Source of the DNA: Bacteroidia bacterium
Lineage (GTDB): Bacteria; Bacteroidota; Bacteroidia; NS11-12g; UBA955
Direction: 5' to 3'
Assembly: GCA_023228875.1 (NCBI GenBank)
Contig: JALOAG010000002.1
Location: forward strand, 62,001 to 126,000
DNA: 64,000 bases
The notes beneath the pieces were generated by a model. The model was not told the DNA's origin. It saw only the letters and a list, made by a program, of their open reading frames with translations, and ran no database searches. Below, piece by piece: positions 43,324 to 51,645 of the stretch (within the stretch, counting starts at the first letter, position 1; each line of letters begins with the position of its first letter). Made by a program: the position numbers and the translations under genes.

Positions 43324-44403
43324 TTAAAATTGCGCTGACTGATTGGGTTGAACGATTTTTGTCCAGCCATATTTGTCAGGGCTTTTTAGGGTGCGAATAT
43401 TGTTGAGTTCTGTTTTCACTTTTTCTGCTACCAACTCTTTTGTTAAGTCTAATTTGTAAATCTTATCGTCAATTCCAACCAATTGTATATTTGCAACAGA
43501 AACTGCTGTTCCGGTAACAAACATTTCATCTAAACTGCCTTCTGTGTGCCATTGTATGAGGTCGTCAATTGAAATACTACCTTCAATTACTTCATATCCC
43601 ATATCTTTTAAAAGATGAATAACAGAATCGCGCGTTATACCAGCCAATATGCTGTCTGAAAGCGCAGGAGTGTAAATTGTATTTCCTTTTCTTAAAAAAA
43701 CATTTGAGGTTCCGGTCTCTTCAAGGTATTTCAATTCAACCGCGTCAATCCATAGGTTTTGGTCAAAACCTCTTTCTTTAGCAACTTTTGCCGGATACAG
43801 TGAAGCAGCATAATTGCCGGCACATTTGGCAGCACCCACACCTCCGCGTACTGAACGAACATGATATCTGTCAATATACACCTTTACAGGATGTGAATAA
43901 TATAAGCCGGCAGGACAGCCATACATCATAAACTTGTATGTCTCAGAAACTTTAATGCCCAGCGTCCAATCTGTGGCAAACATAAAAGGTCGGATATATA
44001 AAGAAGCCCCATCAGCTGAGGAAATCCAAGCCCTGTCTATGTCCACTAATGCATGTACACATTGAACAAAAAGGTCTTCAGGAAATTCGGGCATTGCCAT
44101 GCGGTGAGCCGATTTGTTAAATCGGGCAGCATTTTGTTCTGCACGGAAGACTACTGCGTCATTGTTTTGACTTTTGAATACTTTTAGACCTTCAAAAATT
44201 GATTGCCCGTAATGTAAAGCAGACAAACCGGGGGGGATAGGAATATCACCAAAAGGAACTATCTCAGGGTTACCCCATTTCCCGTCTTTGTAATCACAGA
44301 CAACCATGTGGTCGGTAAATAATTTTCCAAACTCGATTTTTTCAGGATTAAACTCATTTATTCTTGATTGTTTGGTTTTGTTGATGCTAATTTGAAAACT
44401 CAT
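43324..44403 (-). CDS. ilvE: Branched-chain amino acid aminotransferase
   Basis: The 359-residue PLP enzyme interconverts Leu, Ile and Val with their oxoacids. It is the longer class seen also in eukaryotes: LFTDHMVVCDYKDGKWGNPEIVPFG, then LHYGQSIFEGLKVFK, VRGGVGAAKCAGNYAAS, and the region LKYLEETGTSNVF containing the PLP-contacting residues. The start at 44403 is preferred to one at 44454, since TACTTTCG lies just 7 nt upstream of the former. Confidence 0.95.
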   Translation of the reverse strand: MSFQISINKTKQSRINEFNPEKIEFGKLFTDHMVVCDYKDGKWGNPEIVPFGDIPIPPGLSALHYGQSIFEGLKVFKSQNNDAVVFRAEQNAARFNKSAHRMAMPEFPEDLFVQCVHALVDIDRAWISSADGASLYIRPFMFATDWTLGIKVSETYKFMMYGCPAGLYYSHPVKVYIDRYHVRSVRGGVGAAKCAGNYAASLYPAKVAKERGFDQNLWIDAVELKYLEETGTSNVFLRKGNTIYTPALSDSILAGITRDSVIHLLKDMGYEVIEGSISIDDLIQWHTEGSLDEMFVTGTAVSVANIQLVGIDDKIYKLDLTKELVAEKVKTELNNIRTLKSPDKYGWTKIVQPNQSAQF

Positions 44404-44410
44404 TATGGCG

Positions 44411-44418
44411 CGAAAGTA
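44411..44418 (-). promoter_or_regulatory. Variant -7 element for ilvE
   Basis: Minus-strand TACTTTCG differs from TAnnTTTG at one base and ends 7 nt before the ilvE ATG. Confidence 0.4.
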
Positions 44419-44442
44419 AGCCCATTTTAAAAACCTAGCAAA

Positions 44443-44940
44443 TTGAACCCACAAAATATAGATAAAAACTTAGTAGAATTAATTACTTCATTCATGGGGA
44501 ATGAAATATTTTTAGTACAAGATATTGTGTATTACGATGTTATAAAAACCGAAGGTGGCAATAAATATAAATATCTCAATATTGTTGATTTGCCCATAGA
44601 TAATGCCGATATGGAAGCTTTGAAAGAACAATTAGTTGATATTCATAAAGTTGTTGTAAAGGCAGGGCATACTATGAATTTGGAAGGGATGAGTATTTTG
44701 AATCTACATTCTTATCCTGGTGTGCAATTGAATACTATTGTAGAGCAACTTGCACCCAAATATATTTCATTCTGGGGCGCTAATCCACAAAAGATTGGAT
44801 TAAATATTTTGCCAATGAAAGGAATGGTTTGGAATGGCATTAAAATTCTTAGATTAGATAATGTCGATCAAACGTTGAATGATGCCAATTTAAAAAGTAA
44901 AACAGAGGAATATTTAAAATTTCTTTTTGGAATTAAATGA
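44443..44940 (+). CDS. Conserved hypothetical protein upstream of rdgB
   Basis: The 165-residue soluble protein has no recognised domain. It shows an alternating strand/helix layout with EGGNKYKYLNIVDLPIDNADM, YPGVQLNTIVEQLAPKYISFWGANPQKIGLN, and a C-terminal helix. The middle resembles a receiver-like or Rossmann-like fold. A TTG at 44443 gives the longest frame; an ATG at 44494 is the alternative. It overlaps rdgB by 4 nt (ATGA), so the two are translationally coupled, and a link to nucleotide metabolism is possible. Confidence 0.65.
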   Translation: MNPQNIDKNLVELITSFMGNEIFLVQDIVYYDVIKTEGGNKYKYLNIVDLPIDNADMEALKEQLVDIHKVVVKAGHTMNLEGMSILNLHSYPGVQLNTIVEQLAPKYISFWGANPQKIGLNILPMKGMVWNGIKILRLDNVDQTLNDANLKSKTEEYLKFLFGIK

Positions 44941-45518
44941 GTTTGATTTTTGCCACGGGTAATGCCAAAAAAATTAAGGAAGCAATTCAGTTGCTTGGAC
45001 GTGAGATTGTACCTGCTCCCTTAGAATTACTGCAAAGCACCCCACCTGAAAATGGAACTTCATTTGAAGAAAACGCCTTGATAAAGGCACGTTTTATTTT
45101 TGAGAAAACAGGACAGGCTTGTTTTGCGGAAGATAGCGGACTTTGTGTTGATGCTCTGAATGGTGCTCCCGGTATTTTCTCAGCCAGATTTGCAGGTGCA
45201 TCTGCAACTGACGCAAGCAATAATATTGTGTTATTAGAGAAAATGGAGCATCAAGTAAATCGTGTCGCACATTATACAGCAGTAATATGTTATATAGGTA
45301 AAAACGGGCAAGCACACTTTTTTGAAGGTAAAGTCTATGGCAGCATTGCAGCCAAACCAGCCGGTAATACCGGTTTTGGATATGATCCTCTCTTTATACC
45401 CAAGGGTATGGATAAAACCTTTGCAGAATTAGGTAGTGAAGTAAAAAACAAGATTAGTCACAGAAAAAATGCCATGGAGAAATTCTATGACTTTCTAGTT
45501 CGTGAGTCTATTGTCTAA
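44937..45518 (+). CDS. rdgB: XTP/dITP diphosphatase (RdgB/HAM1)
   Basis: The 193-residue house-cleaning enzyme hydrolyses XTP and ITP to monophosphates. Motifs are IFATGNAKKIKEAIQLLG at the start, FEENALIKARFIFEKTGQACFAEDSGLCVDALNGAPGIFSARFAG in the middle, and NTGFGYDPLFIP near residue 145. SHRKNAMEKF is at the end. Length is normal. Its start codon overlaps the stop of the upstream hypothetical gene. Confidence 0.96.
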   Translation: MSLIFATGNAKKIKEAIQLLGREIVPAPLELLQSTPPENGTSFEENALIKARFIFEKTGQACFAEDSGLCVDALNGAPGIFSARFAGASATDASNNIVLLEKMEHQVNRVAHYTAVICYIGKNGQAHFFEGKVYGSIAAKPAGNTGFGYDPLFIPKGMDKTFAELGSEVKNKISHRKNAMEKFYDFLVRESIV

Positions 45519-45606
45519 CCAGCTTTTGATTCAATATTGCAAGTTAGTAAAAGGAAATTTAATTGCACAAAATTAAGAGGCAGCGATATTATTTAAACAG
45601 TCAATT

Positions 45607-46749
45607 CTAAAACGCAAATCCACCTGTCCATTTCAAATACCAAGGTTGTACAATGACAGGAGCCATGATTTTAACCAGCCCTCTGCCAATTGCATTGCCA
45701 TCATTATCATTGTTTTGGGTTACATACTTAGATGCGGGAATCGGTATGATTCCTGTACGCATTCCAAGTTCAGCAGTAGAATAAAATCCCGGTTTTTTTC
45801 CGACATTGGCTACAATTCTAAACCCAAACATCCTTTTGCGAATACTTGCTATGTCTATTGTGGCAGTACTATTTGTGATACTATCTGTATAATAGATTTT
45901 GCCGTATGTGGAGATTAGAGGAGATATTAATAACTCATACCTTAAATTAGAGTAAGAATTGTCTTTATATTTTCTTTTCTTCAGCAGTTCGGTTCCTTGA
46001 TAATTATATTGAAAAGCAACTTTGTAATGAGCATAAGTGTTTGTATGAAAACCTATTCCAATGGTTGTTTGTGAGAAAGGTACATAAAAACTGGCGGGCA
46101 TAGGCTCATTGTTTTTAAAAGTAATGTATTTGTTATCTCTCCATCCGAATTTTGTAGTGTCAGCACCATAGAAAGCGATCGAATTAAATTGAATGAGACT
46201 GACACCTACTCCTTTGCTTTCACGTATTTTTTTTGTGTATTTAGTGTGAAAAAAATATCCGGTAGTAGTGGTTGTGATAGAAGAAGAGGTAACACTTGTT
46301 ACTTCGCTGGATAAAAATTTGTATCCAACGGTAGGATAAACAGTCATGTCCTTAACCTCATCCTGGTAATTATAAACAGCAGTGAGCTCTATGTTTCTAT
46401 ATAATGTATAAGGAGTTAAGTTGCTTCCGGTAGATATGTATTTAGCTTGTGATAATGCAGGTTTTATTAAATCACTCTGAAAAACTCCCTGAAAGTAAAA
46501 GTGTTTTGGAGCAAATGCTACATCCATCGCATAATAAATACCAAATAAATATCTTGAAGCATCAAAACCAACCCCCGGATTTATTCTAAATGTATAATAT
46601 AGCAAACCGGGATTGTTATATTTTTCATTGATTGACAACCTCGAGTCGTTTGGGTGTACAAGATTGCTTTTACTTGGTTCGGTTAATTGTGCAAACGATA
46701 TTTGCCAAGCTCCCATTAAAAAAATAGATAGTAAAAATTTATTTTTCAT
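45607..46749 (-). CDS. Predicted outer-membrane beta-barrel protein, unknown
   Basis: The 380-residue protein has a signal peptide (cleavage near SFAQ). The mature part is rich in aromatic residues with alternating strands, for example YYTFRINPGVGFDASRYLFGIYYAMDVAF and TTIGIGFHTNTYAHYKVAFQYNY. The chain ends in Phe (TGGFAF), as barrel proteins recognised by BamA often do. No family is recognised. Upstream are a variant promoter element TACATTCG and a 16-bp inverted repeat. Confidence 0.7.
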   Translation of the reverse strand: MKNKFLLSIFLMGAWQISFAQLTEPSKSNLVHPNDSRLSINEKYNNPGLLYYTFRINPGVGFDASRYLFGIYYAMDVAFAPKHFYFQGVFQSDLIKPALSQAKYISTGSNLTPYTLYRNIELTAVYNYQDEVKDMTVYPTVGYKFLSSEVTSVTSSSITTTTTGYFFHTKYTKKIRESKGVGVSLIQFNSIAFYGADTTKFGWRDNKYITFKNNEPMPASFYVPFSQTTIGIGFHTNTYAHYKVAFQYNYQGTELLKKRKYKDNSYSNLRYELLISPLISTYGKIYYTDSITNSTATIDIASIRKRMFGFRIVANVGKKPGFYSTAELGMRTGIIPIPASKYVTQNNDNDGNAIGRGLVKIMAPVIVQPWYLKWTGGFAF

Positions 46750-47054
46750 AGCGTGTTAAATTTGGCTGCGAATGTATAGAATGTGTAAATATAAAAAATA
46801 GTACAGATGTACTAAAAGCATAAATTGTTTATTCTCATGAGTATATAAATACTAATTGAATTGTGAAAATTAGATTTTGTCAATGGTGGTCTCAAATAGC
46901 CTGAATAAAAGTCTTTAACTGAAATTACCTGTGTGTTGTCAGGTTTCGTGAAGCAGTTTTTGAATTATATGCAACAATGGTAAAATATAAAATATTTTGA
47001 AGTTGGGTAATTCGTATTTCATTTGCAATAAGAAAAACAATAAAAACATTGATT
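46750..47054. other. Divergent intergenic region with inverted repeat
   Basis: This 305-bp region separates the outer-membrane protein gene from the repeat/T9SS gene. It holds a variant -7 element for the minus-strand gene (46769-46776) and an inverted repeat at 46799-46814. The rest is AT-rich, with no gene seen. Confidence 0.6.
46799..46814. promoter_or_regulatory. 16-bp inverted repeat, operator-like
   Basis: TAGTAC and GTACTA flank AGAT as a perfect inverted repeat. It lies about 25 bp upstream of the variant -7 element of the minus-strand gene, near where -33 contacts would fall. Confidence 0.4.
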
Positions 47055-47729
47055 ATGAAACTAATAAATTTACTATTAGCCCTATTAGTGGCGCAAGCAG
47101 TTTTTGCAACATGCAGAGTGGATACTTTAAATACATACACTTTCATAACCGGAACTAGTGTAAAGGAAAAAGCCGGAAGGCAGATATACAGTTATGATGC
47201 GAACAATAACCGAACACAATATGTATATCAAAAATGGAACAGCGGCAGCAGCGCATGGGTGAATAGCAGCAAATATGATTATACCTACGATGCGAACAAT
47301 AACCAAACTCAAGAACTTCGCCAAACGTGGAACAGCGGTAGCAGCAATTGGGTAAATAATTCAAAAAACACCTATGAATACAATACGAATGGTGATAGAA
47401 TTGCAGAAGATGGTTATTCTAGTTGGGTAGATGCAAGTTCCTATTATGCCGACCATGTGCGTAACGAGTATATCTGTACACAGATAAATACCGGCATAGG
47501 CGATATGGCAGAATTAGCATTTAAACTTTATCCAAATCCTGTAACAAATAACCGGTTTACCATACAAGCAACGCAAAGCGGTACATATTTCTTAAACGAT
47601 ATGCAAGGCAGAACTATACAACAAGGCACCATAGTAATTGGCGAAAACAACATTAACATACCAAGCCTGCAAGCTGGTATCTATGTTGTAAAAATCAACA
47701 ACAAAATTTTTAAGTTGGTGGTAGAATAA
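47055..47729 (+). CDS. Short repeat protein with T9SS sorting domain
   Basis: The 224-residue protein has a signal peptide (cleavage near VFA). Two copies of a 31-residue repeat follow, beginning YDANNNRTQ and YDANNNQTQ and containing WNSGSSAWVNSSK or WNSGSSNWVNNSK, then part of a third. The repeat resembles the YD-type strands of secreted Bacteroidota proteins. The C-terminus is a T9SS type A sorting domain (FKLYPNPVTNNRFTIQ to GIYVVKINNKIFKLVV). Related proteins often carry more repeats, so this may be a contracted form. It is exported, possibly an adhesin. Confidence 0.75.
   Translation: MKLINLLLALLVAQAVFATCRVDTLNTYTFITGTSVKEKAGRQIYSYDANNNRTQYVYQKWNSGSSAWVNSSKYDYTYDANNNQTQELRQTWNSGSSNWVNNSKNTYEYNTNGDRIAEDGYSSWVDASSYYADHVRNEYICTQINTGIGDMAELAFKLYPNPVTNNRFTIQATQSGTYFLNDMQGRTIQQGTIVIGENNINIPSLQAGIYVVKINNKIFKLVVE
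47193..47378 (+). repeat. Two 93-bp tandem coding repeats
   Basis: Units begin at 47193 and 47286, each coding 31 residues, and a partial third unit starts at 47379. The nucleotide sequences of the units are similar enough to slip or recombine. Confidence 0.7.
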
Positions 47730-47756
47730 AAAATACAAGGCAATTACATAAAACAC

Positions 47757-47804
47757 CAACAACCGATGTTAGAGAACCTTTTCTCTTACAGCGGTTGTTG
47801 TTTT
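47757..47804 (+). terminator. Long hairpin terminator
   Basis: CAACAACCG pairs with CGGTTGTTG, and the intervening sequence folds further (AGAGAA with TTCTCT). Together they form an extended stem ending in TTTT. It ends the repeat/T9SS transcript. Confidence 0.8.
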
Positions 47805-47950
47805 GGAAGGTATCATGCCTTAAAACCTGTTGTTATGTAATAAGACGAAAATTATTTGATTAAATTGAAATGAGATTCCACTATCTGAATCTTTTTCATA
47901 TTATGAGTTTAATTCAGATTGTATAATCCGCAAAACACACTGCTTAGAAA

Positions 47951-48346
47951 CTAGCTCATGACTTTGGAACGGATAAAATCAATAATTTCATCCATTGAAG
48001 TTCCGGGCGGAAATAGACGGGCTACACCTTGTTTGTTCAGTTCTTTTGCATCATCATCAGGAATGATACCACCTCCAATCAGTAAAACATCTTCCATTTC
48101 ATTTTCTTTCATCAATTCAATGAGTCGAGGAAATACTGTGTTGTGCGCGCCTGAAAGAATGCTGACTCCAATCACGTCCACATCTTCTTGTAGGGCAGCC
48201 TGTACAACCATTTCGGGAGTGTGTCTCAGCCCTGTGTAGATTACCTCCATGCCGGCATCGCGCAAGGCAGTTGCAATCACTTTTGCACCTCGGTCATGGC
48301 CGTCTAAACCTATTTTCGCGATTAATACTCTTATTTGTTTACTCAT
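47951..48346 (-). CDS. Stand-alone B12-binding subunit of methylmalonyl-CoA-type mutase
   Basis: The 131-residue protein is a complete cobalamin-binding domain: KIGLDGHDRGAKVIATALRDAGMEVIYTGLRHTPE with the DxHxxG motif near residue 15, then VDVIGVSILSGAH and VLLIGGGIIPDDDAKELNKQGVARLFPPGTS. Such small subunits work with a separate catalytic subunit, which is not in the window. It could also be the C-terminal domain of a split mutase. It follows gltX after 12 nt on the same strand, an arrangement with no obvious functional link. Confidence 0.88.
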   Translation of the reverse strand: MSKQIRVLIAKIGLDGHDRGAKVIATALRDAGMEVIYTGLRHTPEMVVQAALQEDVDVIGVSILSGAHNTVFPRLIELMKENEMEDVLLIGGGIIPDDDAKELNKQGVARLFPPGTSMDEIIDFIRSKVMS

Positions 48347-48358
48347 GATTGTTTAATC

Positions 48359-49894
48359 TTATGATTGGGTAGCAGGATGAATGTTTGCGATTGCCCAATT
48401 GAGCCTGTTAATTACAGTGTCTTTTCCAAGTAATTCCAGCATCTCAAATAGGGGAGGTCCTCCGGCTTGTCCGCTCACAGCTACTCGTAATGGTTGAAGC
48501 ATTGAACCGGGATTAAGATCGTTTCTTTCTGCAAATGAGTGAAAGTTTGATTCTATCTGTTGTGCCTTAAATTCTGAAGTGTTCTGAATTGTCTCAGTAA
48601 ATAATTTTAAATTTTCCGGAATAGGGCTTTTCCATTTTTTTTCTATTACTTTGGAATCAAATTGAGTTGGAGCCTTAAAGAAATATTCAGAAATATTGGC
48701 AATGTCTTTCCAGAATGTTACTTTTTCTTTTGTCAGACTTACTACTTTTGTTAAATATTCTAAGTTGGTTTGAATCCCCTTTGACTGCAATATCGGTAAC
48801 AATGCTTCAGCTATATTTTCATTTGAGCGCTGCATTAAATATTGATGGTTAAACCATTTTGCTTTGTCAATATCAAACTTAGCTCCGTTCTTACTGATTC
48901 GTTCAAGACTAAACGCATGAATAAGTTCATCGATTGAAAATATTTCTTGGTTATCGGAAGGATGCCATCCTAATAAAGCAAGGAAATTGATTACTGCTTG
49001 AGGCTCATATCCGTTTTCTCTATATCCTGATGAAACTTCTTCGGTAATAGGGTCTTTCCATTCAAGAGGAAATACAGGAAATCCCAGTCTGTCTCCATCT
49101 CTTTTACTCAGTTTGCCATTTCCTTCAGGCTTTAAAATTAATGGGAGATGAGCAAATTGTGGCATGGTTTCTTTCCATCCAAGGAATTTATATAATAACA
49201 CATGCAACGGTGCAGATGAAAGCCATTCCTCGCCTCTGATAACATGCGTGATTTTCATTGTGTGGTCATCCACGATATTAGCCATGTGATAGGTTGGCAT
49301 TCCATCATTCTTCATGAGGACTTTGTCGTCTAACTGTGCAGTATTAAAACTGACCCAACCTCTGATTAAATCATTGAATCTCACTTCCTCCTTTCTTGGC
49401 AATTTTACTCTCACAACATAAGGTTCACCGGCTGCTATACGTTGTTTTACTTCATCAGCTGATAAAGTCAGTGAGTTTTTCATGCTCATTCTGCTTGTGG
49501 CATCATATTGCGGACTCATGCCACTGTCTTTCAGACGTTGACGCATTTCTTCTAATTCCTCAGGGGTGTCAAATGCATAATATGCATTACCTGATTCAAT
49601 AAGTTGGTCAACGTAAGCTCTGTACATTGGTTTTCGGTCGCTTTGGCGATATGGACCATATTCGCCCCCTATATGAACACCTTCGTCAAAACTGATTCCC
49701 AACCATTCTAAGGATTCAACAATATATTTTTCTGCTCCGGGAACAAAACGAGTTTGGTCGGTGTCTTCAATTCTTAAAATATTGACCCCGTTGTGTTTTT
49801 TTGCAAATAAAAAATTGAAGAGAGCTGTTCTCACTCCACCTATGTGTAGAGCACCTGTCGGACTTGGTGCAAATCTAACTCTAACTTGGTTCAT
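48359..49894 (-). CDS. gltX: Glutamyl-tRNA synthetase
   Basis: The 511-residue class I synthetase shows the HIGH region RFAPSPTGALHIGGVRTALF and the KMSKS-like KLSKRDGDRLGFPV. A C-terminal helical anticodon domain follows. Whether it is discriminating (Glu only) cannot be told from the sequence alone. The start at 49894 is preferred to a TTG at 49906 because the TACCTTTG promoter element covers 49904-49911. Confidence 0.97.
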   Translation of the reverse strand: MNQVRVRFAPSPTGALHIGGVRTALFNFLFAKKHNGVNILRIEDTDQTRFVPGAEKYIVESLEWLGISFDEGVHIGGEYGPYRQSDRKPMYRAYVDQLIESGNAYYAFDTPEELEEMRQRLKDSGMSPQYDATSRMSMKNSLTLSADEVKQRIAAGEPYVVRVKLPRKEEVRFNDLIRGWVSFNTAQLDDKVLMKNDGMPTYHMANIVDDHTMKITHVIRGEEWLSSAPLHVLLYKFLGWKETMPQFAHLPLILKPEGNGKLSKRDGDRLGFPVFPLEWKDPITEEVSSGYRENGYEPQAVINFLALLGWHPSDNQEIFSIDELIHAFSLERISKNGAKFDIDKAKWFNHQYLMQRSNENIAEALLPILQSKGIQTNLEYLTKVVSLTKEKVTFWKDIANISEYFFKAPTQFDSKVIEKKWKSPIPENLKLFTETIQNTSEFKAQQIESNFHSFAERNDLNPGSMLQPLRVAVSGQAGGPPLFEMLELLGKDTVINRLNWAIANIHPATQS

Positions 49895-49903
49895 ATTGGG
49901 TTG

Positions 49904-49911
49904 CAAAGGTA
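49904..49911 (-). promoter_or_regulatory. -7 promoter element for gltX, near-leaderless geometry
   Basis: Minus-strand TACCTTTG, an exact match, is followed after nine bases by the gltX ATG. It excludes the longer TTG start. Confidence 0.6.
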
Positions 49912-49921
49912 TGGTTTCGGT

Positions 49922-51556
49922 TTATTTAGATTTGACATTATTTTGAAATTGTGCAGCGAATTTTGAGATAAAGGCTTGCACTTCTTTTTCTATGTCTTCA
50001 GTTTGTTCTCTATATGTCGGACTCAATGAAGGTTGACCCGGTTGATTTTCTATTTGAATGGTTGTAGTAGGAAATGCAAATTGAACCCCAAGCATATCAG
50101 CTAAGGCTATAATGCCATTGATTAATTCTTGTCTTGCTTGTAATTCCCCGTCAAAATTAGGCACCTGAAAAAAAACATTCATTCTGATAGAGATTGAACT
50201 TACGTCTAAGTTATACAATGACACTTGGAAAGAGTCTTTACGTGTTGAAGGGTGTGAAAGAATCATTTTTTTTATTCCTTCTATAAAAGCGTGGATTAAG
50301 TAATGTGGTGTGCCATACATGATGCCTAAGTTTGTGAAAAACCTTCTGTAAACACGTAACCCATTATTTTTGATGTAAGAATCAGTAAGTTTGTTGTTAG
50401 GTACATAAATGAGTGCATTGTCAAAAGCTCTTACTCTTGTGGAGCGTAGTCCTACTATTTCAATTGTACCTTCGATATTGTCAACACTGATATCATCTCC
50501 AATCTTAAATGGTTGATCAAGAAAGATGATGATGGAACCTAAGACATTTTTTACTGTGTCTTGTGCAGCAAGTGCAATTGCCAAACCGGCTATGGAAACT
50601 CCTGCTAATAATGCACCTATGTTAACATTGAGGGTTTTGAGTAATAATCCGACTCCTATCATAACTGCAAATGATTTGAGCAGAATCTGTAAAATCGGTT
50701 TAAATTGATTGGCTAATGGATTGGATTTGCCGGAAATGAACTTGGCATAACGTACTATTAATATATCAATGGCTGCAAATAATAAAATCACAAGGAAAAT
50801 AATGGCAGTGAATTCAATTCCTTTGATAAAGAAAATATTTGCTTTTGCAGGTAGTAAAATAGAAGGGATAAAAAGCCGTGTATAGTGCATTATCAGGTAA
50901 ACACTGGTGTATTTACCAAAGGACTTGATAATCTTTAAAACTTCTTGTGAGACGACCTTTTTATGATAAAGTATGTCTTTAATCAGAATGTTAAGCAACC
51001 ATCTTTGTATTCTATAAATTAATATAATACTTGCAATCAGCATCAATACGCTCATCCATTGCCACACCTTGAGACCCAGAAAATGGTTTTCGCCCCATGA
51101 ACCAAAAAGGTTAATCAGAAAATCACTGCCAAAAGGAACAGCCTCTTTGTATAAAATTTCTATTTGTGAGACCGTATAAGGTGAGTAATACCATTTGCCA
51201 CCTATACGTTGAAGGTATATATCTTTATTCCCATGAAAAGGGAAAAATACGTGTTTTTGTGTAGCGCTGTCAACATAGTCATTTATGTTGGGATAGATGG
51301 CAGTATCTATGACGAGCAACTTAACATCTAAGTAATGTTTGAGCTTTATTGCCAGATCTTCCGCTGTTTTTCCCTTTTTCCCATATATGGTTTTTGCAGA
51401 ACGGACGGGGTCAAAAGATTCAGTTCTTAAATAATGGGTATGAGTAAAAATTGTTTGAGAAGGGGTGCTCAGGTCAAAGTCTGATGCGTGAGTTCCTATA
51501 GAATAAATAAATCCGATGACAAACAATAAAACATGTTTGAGATGTTTTGAAAGCAT
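49922..51556 (-). CDS. MscS family mechanosensitive ion channel
   Basis: The 544-residue protein has a signal peptide or first membrane segment and an N-terminal periplasmic domain of about 180 residues. Several membrane helices follow, then the MscS pore helix GALLAGVSIAGLAIALAAQDTVKNVLGS. The beta domain shows FLDQPFKIGDDISVDNIEGTIEIVGLRSTRVRAFDN. It opens under membrane tension. The TAACTTTG promoter element ends 4 nt before the ATG, one of the closest such spacings in the window. Confidence 0.93.
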   Translation of the reverse strand: MLSKHLKHVLLFVIGFIYSIGTHASDFDLSTPSQTIFTHTHYLRTESFDPVRSAKTIYGKKGKTAEDLAIKLKHYLDVKLLVIDTAIYPNINDYVDSATQKHVFFPFHGNKDIYLQRIGGKWYYSPYTVSQIEILYKEAVPFGSDFLINLFGSWGENHFLGLKVWQWMSVLMLIASIILIYRIQRWLLNILIKDILYHKKVVSQEVLKIIKSFGKYTSVYLIMHYTRLFIPSILLPAKANIFFIKGIEFTAIIFLVILLFAAIDILIVRYAKFISGKSNPLANQFKPILQILLKSFAVMIGVGLLLKTLNVNIGALLAGVSIAGLAIALAAQDTVKNVLGSIIIFLDQPFKIGDDISVDNIEGTIEIVGLRSTRVRAFDNALIYVPNNKLTDSYIKNNGLRVYRRFFTNLGIMYGTPHYLIHAFIEGIKKMILSHPSTRKDSFQVSLYNLDVSSISIRMNVFFQVPNFDGELQARQELINGIIALADMLGVQFAFPTTTIQIENQPGQPSLSPTYREQTEDIEKEVQAFISKFAAQFQNNVKSK

Positions 51557-51560
51557 TGGG

Positions 51561-51568
51561 CAAAGTTA
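51561..51568 (-). promoter_or_regulatory. -7 promoter element for the MscS gene, leaderless geometry
   Basis: Minus-strand TAACTTTG, an exact match, is followed by only four bases before the ATG at 51556. Confidence 0.6.
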
Positions 51569-51645
51569 AGGAAATTCAATTCTTGTTGCATTGTGAGCTA
51601 ATTGAACAAAAAAGAAATTTTAATATTGCAGAACCTTAAAAGAAT

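Noticed and set aside
46925..47146. 73-codon minus-strand open frame in the intergenic region before the repeat/T9SS gene
   Set aside because: It overlaps the signal-peptide region of the plus-strand gene, has no promoter element and its sequence has no protein-like pattern.
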